Shown: positions 1 through 11,369 of the stretch, in pieces
Layout: every line of letters begins with the position of its first letter
Numbering within the stretch: the first letter of the stretch is position 1
Assembly: GCF_001649575.2 (NCBI RefSeq)
Contig: NC_051436.1
Span: 3,806,167-3,870,166, forward strand
From: Kryptolebias marmoratus
Taxonomy: Eukaryota; Chordata; Actinopteri; Cyprinodontiformes; Rivulidae
DNA length: 64,000 nucleotides
Direction of reading: 5' to 3'
The notes under the pieces: generated by a model
Told to the model about the DNA's origin: nothing
The model's input: the letters and a program-made list of their open reading frames with translations, nothing else
Databases searched by the model: none
Program-made: the position numbers and the translations under genes

Positions 1-729
1 CATCATGACTGAAGAACTGGCAAACACCGTGGCTCCTTGATCTAATATGGATAAAGGGATATAGGCTGCATATAGGGTCAGGGAGGATCAGGAGGGGGGG
101 GGACTCGGATGTATGGATGGAGCGTCGAACGTTGGCTGCTTCCTGGCATCACGAAGCGACACACGAGCCAGGAAACAACCTTTAAATATTCCAGCCAACC
201 ACGATTTTTATTAATTCCTGCAATACCAGTGGAGCCGTAACTATAACACAGAGCGGCAGTTATTTATAAGACTAAAATTAAATGAGAAGTGATAAAAAAC
301 TAAAAAAAAAAAACCCCTGTTAATAAAACCAGGCACTATCATACTGAGATAATAAAGCAAATATTTTATGTTAGTCTTCTTTTGGTGACAATAAATGTCG
401 ACGGCAAAAACAGCAAAAGTAGTTTAGGTACGTTTACGCCATGGGATTTAAAAATATGGGACTTCATGACCACTTTTAGCAACAGATTTTCTTGCTTTCA
501 TTCAAGTATATCTTACTCTTTAATTTGTTCTTTTTAGGTTTTGTTTTCAAAAAGTAACAGATGGGTTTAGAGATCATAACTGCTTTGTTAGGTTTAAAAA
601 AAACGTAGTTCATACAGTTTGGTGCATCGAGTTTTGATGTTACTTTTACTCATCAAAACACGATAATTGGGCGTAAAAGTCAAAGCTACTTGGTTAGGTT
701 TAGGAATGATGCTCCAGTGTCTCAATTAT
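1..729. other. Unassigned AT-rich non-coding stretch
   Basis: I see no gene, terminal repeat or recognisable family member here. There are short A runs near 302-313 and 597-603. All frames are broken by frequent stops. Confidence 0.5.
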
Positions 730-850
730 AAATCACCCGGGGAGAAGTTAGGGATTAGGCGTCTTGCTCAAGGACGCTGCATCATATGGGCATGGAGGGG
801 AATCAAACCTGCGACTTTCTGGTCCCAAGACGGCTGAGTCTGTGAAGCTC
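730..850 (-). repeat. tRNA-related SINE-like fragment
   Basis: Read on the minus strand, the segment contains a pol III B-box-like motif, GGTTTGATTCCCC (about 800-812). It is followed by the 'ccttgagcaagacgcctaatccc' type of phrase that is widespread in fish interspersed repeats. No clear A box or target duplication was found. It is probably a degraded SINE or SINE-like unit; the family is not identified. Confidence 0.4.
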
Positions 851-1014
851 GTGTGCAAACACTATAAGTGATGTTGGTGTCCATCCTGCTGCTCCGATGG
901 CTCTGTTTCTGTGAAATTCCTCCTTTGGGTCTAAAATAACGGAGCTGATGCTGCCTCCATGTTTCACTGTTTGACTCCTTGTGTTGTCCGTAGCATGCAG
1001 GACGTGATATAAGC

Positions 1015-1346
1015 CAATGGTTCCCAAAGTTGGGTTCGGGACCCCAATGTGGGTCACCCAACACCAAGCAGGGGTCCTTAGATGATCTCCAGATATCAAC
1101 CTACAATTAAAAACCCAGTTTTTATGATATATTTGCACCATAATTGCGACAGAGAATTGAAACACAAATCATAAATTGATTTTAAAAAGTAGCATAATGG
1201 ATGTTAGGACTGTTTGTGTTGTCATTATGCTCTTATTTAATAAGGTCTTTACCTTTTTTGGATGTTTAAACAGCCAACAGATGGGGTCACACACCTTTGT
1301 CACGATTAATTTATGGGGCGAAAGCTGAAAAGTTTGGGAATCACAG
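1015..1346. mobile_element. Degenerate hAT-like non-autonomous element
   Basis: The left end reads CAATGGTTCCCAAAG and the right end TTTGGGAATCACAG, which are imperfect inverted repeats resembling a common fish and vertebrate hAT end (CAGTGGTTCCCAA). The flanking 8-mers atataagc and gtataaca share only five positions, so the duplication is decayed. There is no transposase. The element is about 330 bp and is likely old. Confidence 0.55.
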
Positions 1347-2156
1347 GTATAACACATAATGAGAGAGTTATATTGCTTATTTGTCAGCATCACAACAATC
1401 CTGAAAAACTGTTCGGCCCATTTGTAAAATAAAAATAAAACTTAGCTCGGCAGACACTCTTTACTGTAAGCATTAAAACAGAAAATAAAATAAAATACAC
1501 CAACCAGCCTTGGAGAAACTCTGGCCCTCGAGCTAATTTCGCTGATGACCCCTTTGCTTTCGGTGACCTATAAAAGGCCCAAACGGATCAGCTGATTAGA
1601 GAAATTGAGATTTATTCCATGAATCTCAGACCGATGGCTCACCAGCATCATCGGATGTCTGCTTAGCGGCCCCGGCTTTTGTGCGCAACGAATGACAAAA
1701 TATTAACCGTCTGCTGCGCTCGAGCTGAAAGGGATCATTTGGAGACAAATTAAGCAATGTCATTTCTTTCTAGCAAATCAGAAGTGGAGGATAAGGGGGG
1801 GCATCTGTCTTGGCAAGCACTGAACTAACAGATGATGCTGGATATCCATGTTGGAGCTGCTTCCTGTCGTACATGTAGACACTGGCCTATGCAGCTTTAT
1901 CACCAGGATGAGACCTTCGAAGTCTTGTTTATTTGTCTGTGTGATGGCCAAATCCATGGCCACACTCTAAAGCCTAAAGTCAGTAACTCCTTTTATACAC
2001 TTTATTTATATTTTTTCTTTCATACAAACACAATAATATTTTAGTTGCAACAGAAACATTTATTAGTTGATTTGGATACATTTGTTCTATTTGTTAGCGC
2101 GCCCATTTAGTTAACATGTGTTTATGTCAACTTAATTTGTTGCTTAAGATTAACTT
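1347..2156. other. Unassigned stretch; mixed-composition block at 1540-1780
   Basis: No gene or repeat boundary is seen. The block around 1540-1780 has balanced composition and no obvious repeat signature, unlike the AT-rich surroundings, so it could be conserved non-coding DNA. That is a guess from composition only. Confidence 0.3.
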
Positions 2157-2690
2157 TGTGTTTGTTTTGCCGGTACTTACCTGCCTTGGAGTTGCCAGAC
2201 AAAAGATGGGGGCCAGGGCTCAGCAGGTTCAAATGCTGATTGGACTGCACCACCAGTTCCTGCTGGCGAGGGGAATTTGCAGTTCCTTTGTTTAGATAAG
2301 TTTCTGTATTTAAGTAAATATGAGTGTTTAAAGTTTAATATTTTGGGTTTTCATTTTTGGGTCTTTAGTTTAGCCAAACTTAGCTGTACTGTTATTTGTT
2401 TTGTGGTGTTTGTAATTGTATTCTGTTTAGTTACCCCTATTGTGTCTTAATTGGTCTGATCAGCCAGTATATAAACCCCTGTGTGTCATTTCTCAAGAAA
2501 GGTCAGTTATGTTTGTTTGTGCAGCCAGGGTTTGCATCTTTTTGCCTGAGTTCAGTTTTGTCTTTTTTGACCTCTTTTATGAGCTCAGGTCGTCTTTTTG
2601 TTAGTTAGAATTGTTGGGTTAAAATAAAAGAAACTCTATTTTTCTAATATCTCCTGGGACTCCTCCTGTTTTAACTCGGTCCTTCACATG
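2157..2690 (+). mobile_element. LTR of a retrotransposon (left boundary uncertain)
   Basis: The segment ends in CCTTCACA and is followed after 2 bp by a primer-binding-site-like sequence. Inside it there is a TATA box (TATATAAA, 2468-2475) and, about 150 bp later, a poly(A) signal AATAAA (2623-2628), the order expected for U3-R-U5. The start at a TG near 2157 is a guess. No gag or pol follows, so this is a 5' LTR of a truncated element. The primer type fits a Ty3/gypsy-like element, but the family is not resolved. Confidence 0.6.
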
Positions 2691-2716
2691 TGGTGTCAGA
2701 AGTGGGATTCGAACCC
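2691..2716 (+). promoter_or_regulatory. Primer binding site matching the 3' end of tRNA-Leu
   Basis: It begins TGGTGTCAGAAGTGGGAT and continues with TCGAACCC. From memory, this is the reverse complement of the 3' end of vertebrate tRNA-Leu(CAA), including the CCA tail and part of the T arm. It lies 2 bp after the LTR's terminal CA, the usual spacing for reverse-transcription priming. The match is about 26 nt, longer than the usual 18, and the sequence after it (TGCAGACC) leaves the tRNA. Confidence 0.7.
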
Positions 2717-2831
2717 TGCAGACCTTAGGTTACTTAAGATAAAAATAAATATTCTGCCTGCACTACAGTACTAAATGTCAAATCTTAATTTGATATGTAT
2801 GCATACAGGAAATGTCATCAAACGTCTAAAA

Positions 2832-3043
2832 CAGAGGTCTCCAATCCTGGTCCTCAGGGCTACCATCCTGCATGTTTTACTTGTTCCTCTGCTCCAACTC
2901 ACCTGATTTGAATCAATGGGTGATTAACAGACTTCTGCAGAACATGAAGAGGTGATTTAACCACTGAATCAGGTGTGTTGGAGCAGAGGAACAAGGAAAA
3001 CATGCAGGATGGTGGCCCTGAGGACCAGGATTGGAGACCCCTG
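2832..3043. mobile_element. hAT-type palindromic MITE (family C)
   Basis: The arms are near-perfect inverted repeats: CAGAGGTCTCCAATCCTGG on the left and CCAGGATTGGAGACCCCTG on the right. Almost the whole 212 bp is foldback. It is flanked by an exact 8-bp duplication GTCTAAAA (2824-2831 and 3044-3051), which is diagnostic of hAT transposition. There is no coding capacity. Other family C members lie at 29021, 45188, 51987 and 59386. Confidence 0.9.
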
Positions 3044-3051
3044 GTCTAAAA

Positions 3052-3757
3052 CCTTCGGCTTGGGAAGAAACAAAAAATCAACAAAAAAGATGATTTAAAA
3101 CAGAATATTCGAAGCTTCCAGGACAGCTCAGACTCAACATGTGCTCATGTGTCACGAAACCAAGAAAACTAATATTACACCCTCTCTTTCCAAATATTGT
3201 TACACTACATTTCCATTTTCCGCCTGAAACTGTCTCCTTCTTAATTGAGTTCTATGTGCAAGGGAAATTTTATTCATCCAAACTGATCATTAGTGCTGCA
3301 CAGCTTGATAACTGTGTTTGTCCCACAGAGTTACTGATTGGAAAACCAAAAAAAAAAAAAATAAAAAAATAAATAAAAGCCAGCCCAATCAAGAAGCCAC
3401 TGTTTATTGTTGCGCTGTCAGACGAGTTGGGCCATTCTCACTCAGACAGCATCACATTCTGCTAAAATATCAAAACAATCCACGCTCCAGTAAACTTTTG
3501 GTGTTTGGTGTGCTTCTACATCAAGACGCAATAAAAGATGGATTAACATAACGAAACACTACATTTTAACTTCAACACATTTCCTAACCCAGTAGCTTTG
3601 TATTTTAAACCCAACTATCAGGTATTGATGACTAAATGCAACAAATATGTGTAACAATTTTAAATATCTCCCGGCTGCTCGACTTGTCTGTATCTCACAC
3701 GCCTGAGAAGTGAAATGCTGAATTTCGTCATTATATTTGTACATACAATGACGACAA
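3052..3757. other. Unassigned stretch
   Basis: No gene or recognised repeat is seen. A poly-A-rich run lies at about 3346-3377. Apparent open frames here are short and low in complexity. Confidence 0.5.
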
Positions 3758-3765
3758 CATACAGC

Positions 3766-4794
3766 CAGGGTTGGAAATTAGCACCCGCCACCGGCCTAAT
3801 GCGGGTAAATATTTGAAGTGGCGGGTGAATTTGATCAACACACACGCCACTGTGGTGGGTTGGCAATTTGAACAGAAAAGGTGTTATTTGTCCTCCTGAC
3901 ATATAGGGGGCAGCAATGGGCTCGAGTTGCTGTTACGTCGAGCCGCGTTCCCCCATCAGATACGGTTCCCCTGCGTCTCCGTGCCGCGGCAAAAAGCGCG
4001 CGTTCATGTTCAACGCTCGTAACCGCCGCGCTGTGCTCGCACTGCAAGGGAACTACGGAGACCGTGAAAGGTCAAACAACTTGTTTTAGCGAAGTTAAGC
4101 CACTGTTCTGCTAGCGTGATAGACAGACAGACAGACTCTGTTATGGACAATATAGACTGTGTTGACAAAAACAATTAATAATTAAAATAAATAATGACTT
4201 ATCTATTAACAGAATTGTTTAGAGGGGCAAATATTTTTCATTAAAACAAAAAAAAACATTCTTTTAGGAATAAAATGTGCTAATANNNNNNNNNNNNNNN
4301 NNNNNNNNNNNNNNNNNNNNNNNNNNNNNNNNNNNNNNNNNNNNNNNNNNNNNNNNNNNNNNNNNNNNNNNNNNNNNNNNNNNNNNNNNNNNNNNNNNNN
4401 NNNNNNNNNNNNNNNNNNNNNNNNNNNNNNNNNNNNNNNNNNNNNNNNNNNNNNNNNNNNNNNNNNNNNNNNNNNNNNNNNNNNNNNNNNNNNNNNNNNN
4501 NNNNNNNNNNNNNNNNNNNNNNNNNNNNNNNNNNNNNNNNNNNNNNNNNNNNNNNNNNNNNNNNNNNNNNNNNNNNNNNNNNNNNNNNNNNNNNNNNNNN
4601 NNNNNNNNNNATTAGGTGTTGTGATGAGAAGCTATTTTATTTTCTGTTTTTCAAGAGTAGTCAGCTTGTAGGGCACCACAACTGCTTCCACCCGCGTCGA
4701 TCATCATCATATGAAATAACTTTTTGTCACAACAAAAAATAGTGGCTGGTAAAATATTTGAGTGGCTGGTAAAAAATTTTAATTTCCACCCCTG
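3766..4794. mobile_element. hAT-type DNA transposon, about 1 kb, with internal gap
   Basis: The ends are CAGGGTTGGAAATTA and TAATTTCCACCCCTG. An exact 8-bp duplication CATACAGC flanks it (3758-3765 and 4795-4802). The right side holds two near-identical 'agtggctggtaaaa' units (4741-4775). The 4286-4610 gap hides part of the interior, so I cannot tell whether transposase sequence was present. The interior left of the gap includes a GC-rich section (about 3900-4060) with no transposase-like protein in any frame. Confidence 0.9.
4286..4610. other. Assembly gap
   Basis: Run of N inside the hAT element. Nothing can be said about its content. Confidence 1.
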
Positions 4795-4802
4795 CATACA
4801 GC

Positions 4803-6449
4803 ACTTAAACGTGGTTAAAAGGAAACGCTGAAGTTGTGGAGATTCTTTCAGACTGTTAAACGACGATGTCCTGAGTTCGACGTGGCTTTGCTGCGTTTAC
4901 AAATGATCACAGATGAAAAGACGGACACGAGCGGACGTTAAATCGTAACATCGCAGCTTTGCTCAACTCACTGATGTGTCGTCCAACTCCTCCATGTAGC
5001 TTTAACCCAAACGGGCAGAAAAGTTCCCCAAACCAAGACGCTGAAGAAAGAAAAAAGTCCGTACGGTTCTTGAACGACTTGTTTATCTGCCTTTTCTGGT
5101 GGGTCGTTCATGCTGTAATACCATCTACTTCACAACAAGAAAGCCAGGATTTCCATTCAGATCATTTTACGTTCCTTCAAGGAATGTTACTTTCCTTCTG
5201 GAAGGATTGATGAGCTAACGACTAGTCAGAGCGGAGCCAAGAACAAAGTGGATTGCTGTCTTAAAGCAACCAGTCTTAAAATATTTTAGCAGTTTATTCA
5301 AGTCCTTTACATTGCCCATCAGCTTTGTATTATTGCCACAGAAATATTATAATATTCCTGCTATAAGTGACCCAGGCTGCACAGGAAGTGCTACAGCCGG
5401 CTGCTGCTATTTCTAATGCAAATAACCCCAGAAGTCTGTGACATAACACTATTCGAGCTGGGATCCAAGCGACTCCTTTCATCAGTTTGTTCGTAATTTA
5501 TTCTTATTTTATTATTTTGCAAACTGCTGGTTAAAAAAAAAAAGGGTCGTCTCCAGCTTGGCTACAAGCTCGCAGAATGATCGGTTTGTTTTCAGGTTTG
5601 GGACTGATTGCAGGTTTCAAAAAAAAGGGAGGACTTGATTGCAGGGGGCGCATGCTGTGTTGTGAGGGAAATCCCAGGAGGCATTCATTTTCCAGCCCTG
5701 AGCGAAATTGAATAAATTTGTTCAGTGTTGTAACTACTGCAGATGCAAGAATTTCATTTGTGACTGAATACAGATGCATTTTTGATCATCTGCAGTCATT
5801 TCTCTGAAGGCAATTCGCGTCCAATCATTCTCAGAGACCAGAAGAGAAACTGTGATTTATTTATTTTTTTTAAATTGCTTCTGGAATATAAATTTATTTT
5901 TAAATTTACTGCATGAACACATGAAGCAGAGACATTATGGTGGCAGGGCTGATGTAAAGTGAGTTGTAAATATTTCCCAACAAATAGAGCCGTCACGTGG
6001 ACAGAGAGTAAAAGGTGTTACACGTCCAGAGGAAGTCCTTTAGTTTATACAGTTCTGAAACGCTGCACTTCTGTGTTTTTTTTTTAAAGGTTTTTCAGTA
6101 AAGCTGCTGCAGGTAGGAGCATTTTGATGCCCGTGTAGAGAAACTGCAGGTTGCGCTGTGCTTGCTGTAAGGTCCGGAGGTACATATAGCTGTTTAATGA
6201 GCCGTCTCACAGTTGGACAGGAGACACTGCAGTGTGTCACCTGAAGACGGGACAGAGGAACGAAAGCCAACAACTTTTTGGGAATCAAAAACATACCTTT
6301 TAAACAAAAATAAACTGGTTTTAGAGCAGTTTGGTCCGTATTAAGGTTTATTTTTCCTTGTAGTTGCAGAGATCTTTATGACTCTGCGGTGATTAGGCGG
6401 TACTCCTGTGTCTCGTTATGAATTTTGGGCGAGTATAGAGTCGTTTTAT
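4803..6449. other. Unassigned stretch
   Basis: I see no gene and no clear repeat boundary. A small palindromic phrase, TTCCTTCAAGGAA (5173-5185), also occurs in family G copies at 26670 and, modified, at 61561. Confidence 0.45.
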
Positions 6450-7086
6450 CAGTCCCTCCAGGATTTCGCGGGGCATTTTCCTAAAAGGTGCGATTTTTTA
6501 AAAACTAAAATCAATAAAAAACCATAACTTTTAATATATAAACCAAAACTACTTCCTAGTTTTGTAAGATAATTACCAACAAACACTGACATTCTCAAAA
6601 GGTGCTTTATTTGAGAACTTTGGTAGCTTCTAAACTGACATTCATGAGCATTTCTGGATTGTCCCNNNNNNNNNNNNNNNNNNNNNNNNNNNNNNNNNNN
6701 NNNNNNNNNNNNNNNNNNNNNNNNNNNNNNNNNNNNNNNNNNNNNNNNNNNNNNNNNNNNNNNNNNNNNNNNNNNNNNNNNNNNNNNNNNNNNNNNNNNN
6801 NNNNNNNNNNNNNNNNNNNNNNNNNNNNNNNNNNNNNNNNNNNNNNNNNNNNNNNNNNNGAGTTATTTGGGGTTATTTTGTATTCCACGCTACACAAACC
6901 CACAAAGAAGAGACTAGACCGCAGAAACGGTGGCGAATCACTTTAGAAACAATAAATATTGGGTTAAAGTTGCGGGAAAGTTGCAGTGTTTTTGGACAAA
7001 GTTGCAAAAAGTTGCGATTTCGCGGGGTTTGCTTGATTTTGCGTTAATAGTTGCCATCGCAACATCGTGAAATCCTGGAGGGTCTG
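6450..7086 (+). mobile_element. Family A TIR element, copy 1 (gap inside)
   Basis: The left end is CAGTCCCTCCAGGATTTCGC and the right end AATCCTGGAGGGTCTG, inverted repeats of about 15 bp. The right side contains runs such as AAAGTTGCGGGAAAGTTGC. The same ends and interior recur at 17631, 19658 (inverted), 42590 (inverted) and 63835. CAG/CTG-type termini suggest a non-autonomous hAT-like element. The flanks cgttttat and tgatttat match at 6 of 8 positions if the right end is set 2 bp inwards. No transposase is visible. Confidence 0.75.
6666..6859. other. Assembly gap inside family A copy 1
   Basis: Run of N starting shortly after the phrase 'gcatttctggattgtccc', which also borders the gap in the copy at 42590. 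Confidence 1.
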
Positions 7087-8266
7087 ATTTATCTGCAGTG
7101 CCTGTAAGATGAAATTCAGGGCGCTCCAGCAGTCGCCTTGTATCAGATCAACGTGGCTGATAAAGAAAATAAAAAGCAAAACCTGTGTAAAAATTCAAAA
7201 GTAGGACACGAAAGACCCCAAAGTGTTTTCGTCTTCTTGGCAGGATCCATGTGTGTGTTTGAAGCGTTTTGGGTCAGAAAAAGTGGATCTCTCTGACTGG
7301 AGCACCCTCGTGGTGGGCCCTGAATGGAACCAGCTTTGCTCGTCTCTTCATTAACTGGAGAAAAATCTCTGCGATGTCACGCTCTGCCGGCAGAAAGGCA
7401 CTTAAGGAGAGGTGCTAGGAGGCCCCGGGAGAGTTCAGGAGCACACACAGAGGCACAGAAAAATAAAACAGGAACCTCACAAATCCTTATTTACATGCAG
7501 TGGATAAGATGCTCTTACCTCTTACTCTGCCTTCTTGCGCCGTAAGTGGTTGAGGAAAAAAAAAAAGAGTTAGAGAGGAGTCAAGTTGGCCCTGATTAAT
7601 TAGGCAGCACCAGGCGTTCTCCTCCTCGTGTAGAGATGATAACGATGACTGCAGCCGCCCTCGGCCACAGCAGGCAGGCTTTGAACACCCGTGGAGAGGA
7701 GCTGGAGTGGTTGGTGGGTGGTTTAGCTCCAGAGGTTAAGGAGCCCTCAGAGACTCCAGCGGTAAACCAGATGGTTAACAAGTTGTCGGCATCCGTATCA
7801 GGGGGAAATGAAGAGAGGAAAGGACAGCTTAGATGATGTAAATCCTGTATTTATGATAGTAAATCATCATTTTTTTATCTGATTGCATTGGGTCACTTCT
7901 GTTGTACTACATCAGATTCTCATTTAGGAAAAGCCTTTGTGTGATTTTAACTTAAAGGGATTATTTACAAGTGTATTTTAAATGTTTTAGAGAACTACTC
8001 AGCTTAAAATGATGCCTCAAAATGGGACGTTTTTAACAAGGTTGATGCTTCTTAGTTTGGTCATTACTGGAGCTGCACCAGTCAGTTTTCTTTCGGCTGA
8101 AAATGAATTATATTTCCATTTTGACCTAAAACTGAACCAAGCTGCACGGCTCGGTCAGTGAAAATGTGCAGATATCAAAACTATCGTCTTGGTCGGGGAT
8201 CCTTGACCACTGGGCCACGAATGGGTAATGGTTCATGGATCATTTGGCACAGAAATCTTAAAAATT
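7087..8266. other. Unassigned stretch
   Basis: No gene, RNA gene or clear repeat is seen. Open frames at 7324-7545 and 7636-7836 are short, lack recognisable domains and have no convincing splice context. Confidence 0.45.
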
Positions 8267-8515
8267 CCATCCATCCATCAATTTTCTTTACCCGCTTCTC
8301 CATTCCGGGTTGCGGGGAGCTGGTGCCTGTCCCCAGGCAGGGGGACACCCTGGACAGGTCGCAAGTCCATCGCAGGGACACATAGAGACAAACGAGACAG
8401 ACAACCATTCACACTCTCACCTAGGGACAATTTAAGAGTCATCAATTAACCTAACATGCATGTTTTTGGTCTGTGGGAGGAAACCGGAATACCCGGAGTA
8501 AACCCACGTGTGCTC
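8267..8515 (-). repeat. LINE or SINE 3'-end-type repeat with CCAT tail
   Basis: A short (CCAT)n run (8269-8280) is followed by phrases such as GGGGACACCCTGGACAGGTC, CATCGCAGGGACACA and GGTCTGTGGGAGGAAACCGG. These are typical of a very common fish retrotransposon tail; from memory it is close to RTE-X/Expander-type elements. The short tandem at the left end implies the retrotransposon reads on the minus strand. The family name is not certain. Confidence 0.65.
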
Positions 8516-8597
8516 TTAAAAATTCATATATACAAAAAACCCCCAAAAAACTACATAAATAGTTTGTATATCTATTGATCTGCAGGATAATTCATTT

Positions 8598-8672
8598 TGA
8601 AAAATGGCTGGTCATCCAGAACACGGTGAATCTAAAAAAGGTTAAAAAACAAAAACAACTAGAGATCTATCC
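8598..8672 (+). mobile_element. Penelope-like element terminal fragment
   Basis: The segment runs from GGTCATCCAGAACACGGTGA through AAAAAAGGTTAAAAAACAAA. The second half matches the terminal arm of the Penelope-like element at 34692-35271. It is a short degenerate end with no coding part. Confidence 0.5.
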
Positions 8673-9157
8673 TGTAATATATATATTTATATATATATAA
8701 ATCTGGATTATAGCATTCTAACAAATCTTTCCTTTGCTCACCTTAAAACATAAGTCACAGATACAATGTGTGCTGGTTGATTTGTGAGTTTTAGGCTGGT
8801 TGGTCAGGTTTAAAATCGGCTGATTTCAGTCACCGGCTGATTAATTGGTACATCTCTGGTCAGTGTTTTAACCCATTAAAAGATAAAAGTAATGTCTATG
8901 ACTTTTCTACATCCTAGATAAAGCAGATGTAAATTAGGAAAGAGCTCTGTAAAAAAAAAAAAAAAAAAAGTCAGTTTCATTCATGACAAGTGACACACCT
9001 CCTCCTCCTCCTCCTCCTCCTCTTCCTCCATCTTCTGTTTTTCCTGACTCTGCATTTCCTGACCAGCTATTACCCACAGTCCCTGTGTCAGAGTGGAGTG
9101 TGGGAGCAAGATAAGCAGATATTAGCCGGCCTCGTCATCAGCAGAATGGACCCTGGG

Positions 9158-9199
<42 letters not shown>

Positions 9200-9952
9200 A
9201 GGAGGAGGAGGGGGCTTGGCTGGGCATCAGTAGGCAATGAAGGGCAGAAACTGGCGAGGACATTCGAGGGCCGATGCCAAATAAGGTCGGAGAGGAAAAT
9301 AGATTACATGTCCTACTGGTTGGTACATCACGGTCTAACATTCGATCTATAAGCACAAATTCAGTCAGATTTGAATTAACAAAATATACTTTATGCATTT
9401 TTACAGTTCGACTGGGTCAGAAGGGTATAAATTTATAAAACTCCAGTGAAAGGATGATTTAAAACAGACGAACAGCTGAAGACCGTTAAAAAATATGTTC
9501 TGTGTGTGCACGAAATGGCTGGAAGATAAAACTCAAAGTCAATACAGCTTTAAGACCTTGTGGAGAAATGTTTGAAGACGATGCATAGTTAAGAGCTTCG
9601 TGCATAGAACATTGTTTAATTTGCATAGAAATTGGTATTACAGACTGTGTTTGATGTTTATGCAGTGTAAATAATAATGCATCAAGGTACGAACCTGTTG
9701 GTGCTGCATCTTATTAGCTGTATTATTATCTCAGACCGTCGGTATAAATTGTAATATTCAGACAATATTGAAGATATGAAATGTTTTCTGAGATGAGATG
9801 GCTTTATTTGTTTTGTCAAATAAAAGAAATCAACAACAGCGACGTCCTTGTATGGACCATTGGGCAATTTGATGATAAAAGGAACCAGAGCTCAATCTCT
9901 GTAATTTCAGCATGTTTTTAAGCTCATCTTTGTTTCTGCAACGCCAGCTCTG
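8673..9952. other. Unassigned stretch with simple repeats
   Basis: It contains a poly-A run (8952-8969), a CTC/CCT trinucleotide run (about 8999-9023) and the TG microsatellite listed separately. No gene is seen. Confidence 0.5.
9161..9211. repeat. (TG)n microsatellite plus (AGG)n
   Basis: About 36 bp of uninterrupted TG dinucleotides is followed directly by a short AGG trinucleotide run. Confidence 0.95.
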
Positions 9953-10209
9953 AAAATGTTGTCTAAAATGTTATTCTCAAATCTCATTAACCCATTTTAT
10001 TCACAATGGAACAAAAAACAAACATATCGAATGTTTGAAATAAGAAGTTGCACCATGTTTATGAAAGACAATAAGAACATTTTTGAATTTGATGGCAGTG
10101 ACACGTTTCAACATGTTGGGCCAGAGGCAACAAAAGGCTGTAAAAGTAACTGGGACGAATAAGAAACAGCTGCGGGAGCATTTTGCAATTAATTATGTCA
10201 ATAATAACC

Positions 10210-11369
10210 CGTCGGTCTGTCGTGGTGAAGAGAGAGCTGAGTCAAAAGGCGAAGCTCTCGATTTACCGGTCGATCTACGTTCCTACCCTCATCTATGGTC
10301 ACGAGCTTTGGGTAGTGACCGAAAGAACGAGATCGCGAATACAAGCGGCTGAAATGAGTTTCCTCCGCAGGGTGCCTGGGCTCTCCCTTAGAGATAGGGT
10401 GAGAAGCTTGGTCATCCGGGAGAGACTCAGAGTAGAGCCACTGGTCCTCCACGTTGAGAGGAGCCAGTTGAGGTGGCTCGGGCATCTGGTGAGGACGCCT
10501 CCTGGACGCCTCCCTGGTGACGTCCCAACGGGAGGAGGCCCAGAGGGAGACCCAGGACACGCTGGAGGGATTATTGCCCCTTTCACACCAGCTCTAAAGG
10601 TCCTGGCCCAACTCTACTCAGCTCGCTTTGCACGCGTTTCCACCGGCATTTTTTCGAGGTTGGCCCTGCTTTCTTGGTCCCTGCTTCGGAGTAGGGCCAG
10701 CCAGGCCGGCCCTGCTTTGTGGGCGGCGCAAGCTTAGCTCCTGTTCACTCATTGGTCGTGGGTGTGGCCAGATGCAAGCATAAAGAGCGAAGGTAGGAAT
10801 ATAAAGAACAGCGTTAGCTTACCCTGCAACGTTTCTGCCGTCTGTCCCCCAGCTGAAGGCGCTGTAAAGCCTGAAACCTCCGGCGGATAACAGCTGTCCT
10901 ACTCCGCGCAACAATCGCGGCATCCAGAGCATTTCTTCCACTGCGCCTCTCTTCCTGAAGTCTCAGGAGAATCCCCATAAGTTTAAAAAACAGCAACAAC
11001 ACAGGGCCAACGTTGTCCATAGCGCTTCCGTTATTTACACAACGTGCCAGCTTTCGGTAGCGCACCCCCCCGCGCCGCGGCCCCGCCCCCCCGCAACACG
11101 AGGAGGCGTTCCTCTGCTACCGACCAAATTGGCCGGTGTAAACGCGATGCATTCTTTATCGAGCCGAGCCGAGCCGAGTAGAGCCCGACTTCTGAGTTAG
11201 GGCCCGTGTAAAAGAGGCATTTGTTTCTCGGCTGGCCTGGGAACGCCTCGGGATTCCCCCGGAGGAGCTGGCCCAAGTGGCTGGGGAGAGGGAAGTCTGG
11301 GTCTCCTTGCTTAGGCTGCTACCCCCCCAACTCGACCCCGGATAAGTGGAAGAGGATGGATGGATGGAG
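10210..11369 (+). mobile_element. 5'-truncated LINE stub (RTE-like?), copy 1, itself split
   Basis: The translated part has a reverse-transcriptase C-terminal segment with the phrases VKRELSQKAKLSIYRSIYVP, YGHELWVVTERTRSRIQAAE and QLRWLGHLVR, then frameshifts. It continues after an inserted TIR element as a non-coding end (about 11222-11369) and finishes in a (GGAT)n tail. An exact 8-bp duplication TAATAACC (10202-10209 and 11370-11377) marks the insertion. From memory this is a common fish non-LTR family; RTE/Rex3-like is my best guess. Only the last ~515 bp of the LINE is present. Confidence 0.8.
10576..11218. mobile_element. TIR DNA element inserted in the LINE stub
   Basis: The ends GCCCCTTTCACAC and GTGTAAAAGAGGC are inverted repeats, with further inner symmetry (left 'actctactcagctcgct', right 'cgagccgagtagagccc'). 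It is flanked by ATT on both sides (10573-10575 and 11219-11221). It separates LINE sequence that is contiguous in the copy at 57277-57812. GC-rich interior (11064-11096). The ends recall fish PIF/Harbinger or ISL2EU-type elements, but the superfamily is not settled. A minus-strand frame of 83 codons (10814-11065), rich in Arg, could be a transposase remnant; I do not recognise a domain. Confidence 0.7.

Noticed and set aside
2691..2716. tRNA gene suggested by the GATTCGAACC motif
   Set aside because: Only the 3' end of a tRNA is present, in reverse complement and right after an LTR end, so it is a primer binding site.
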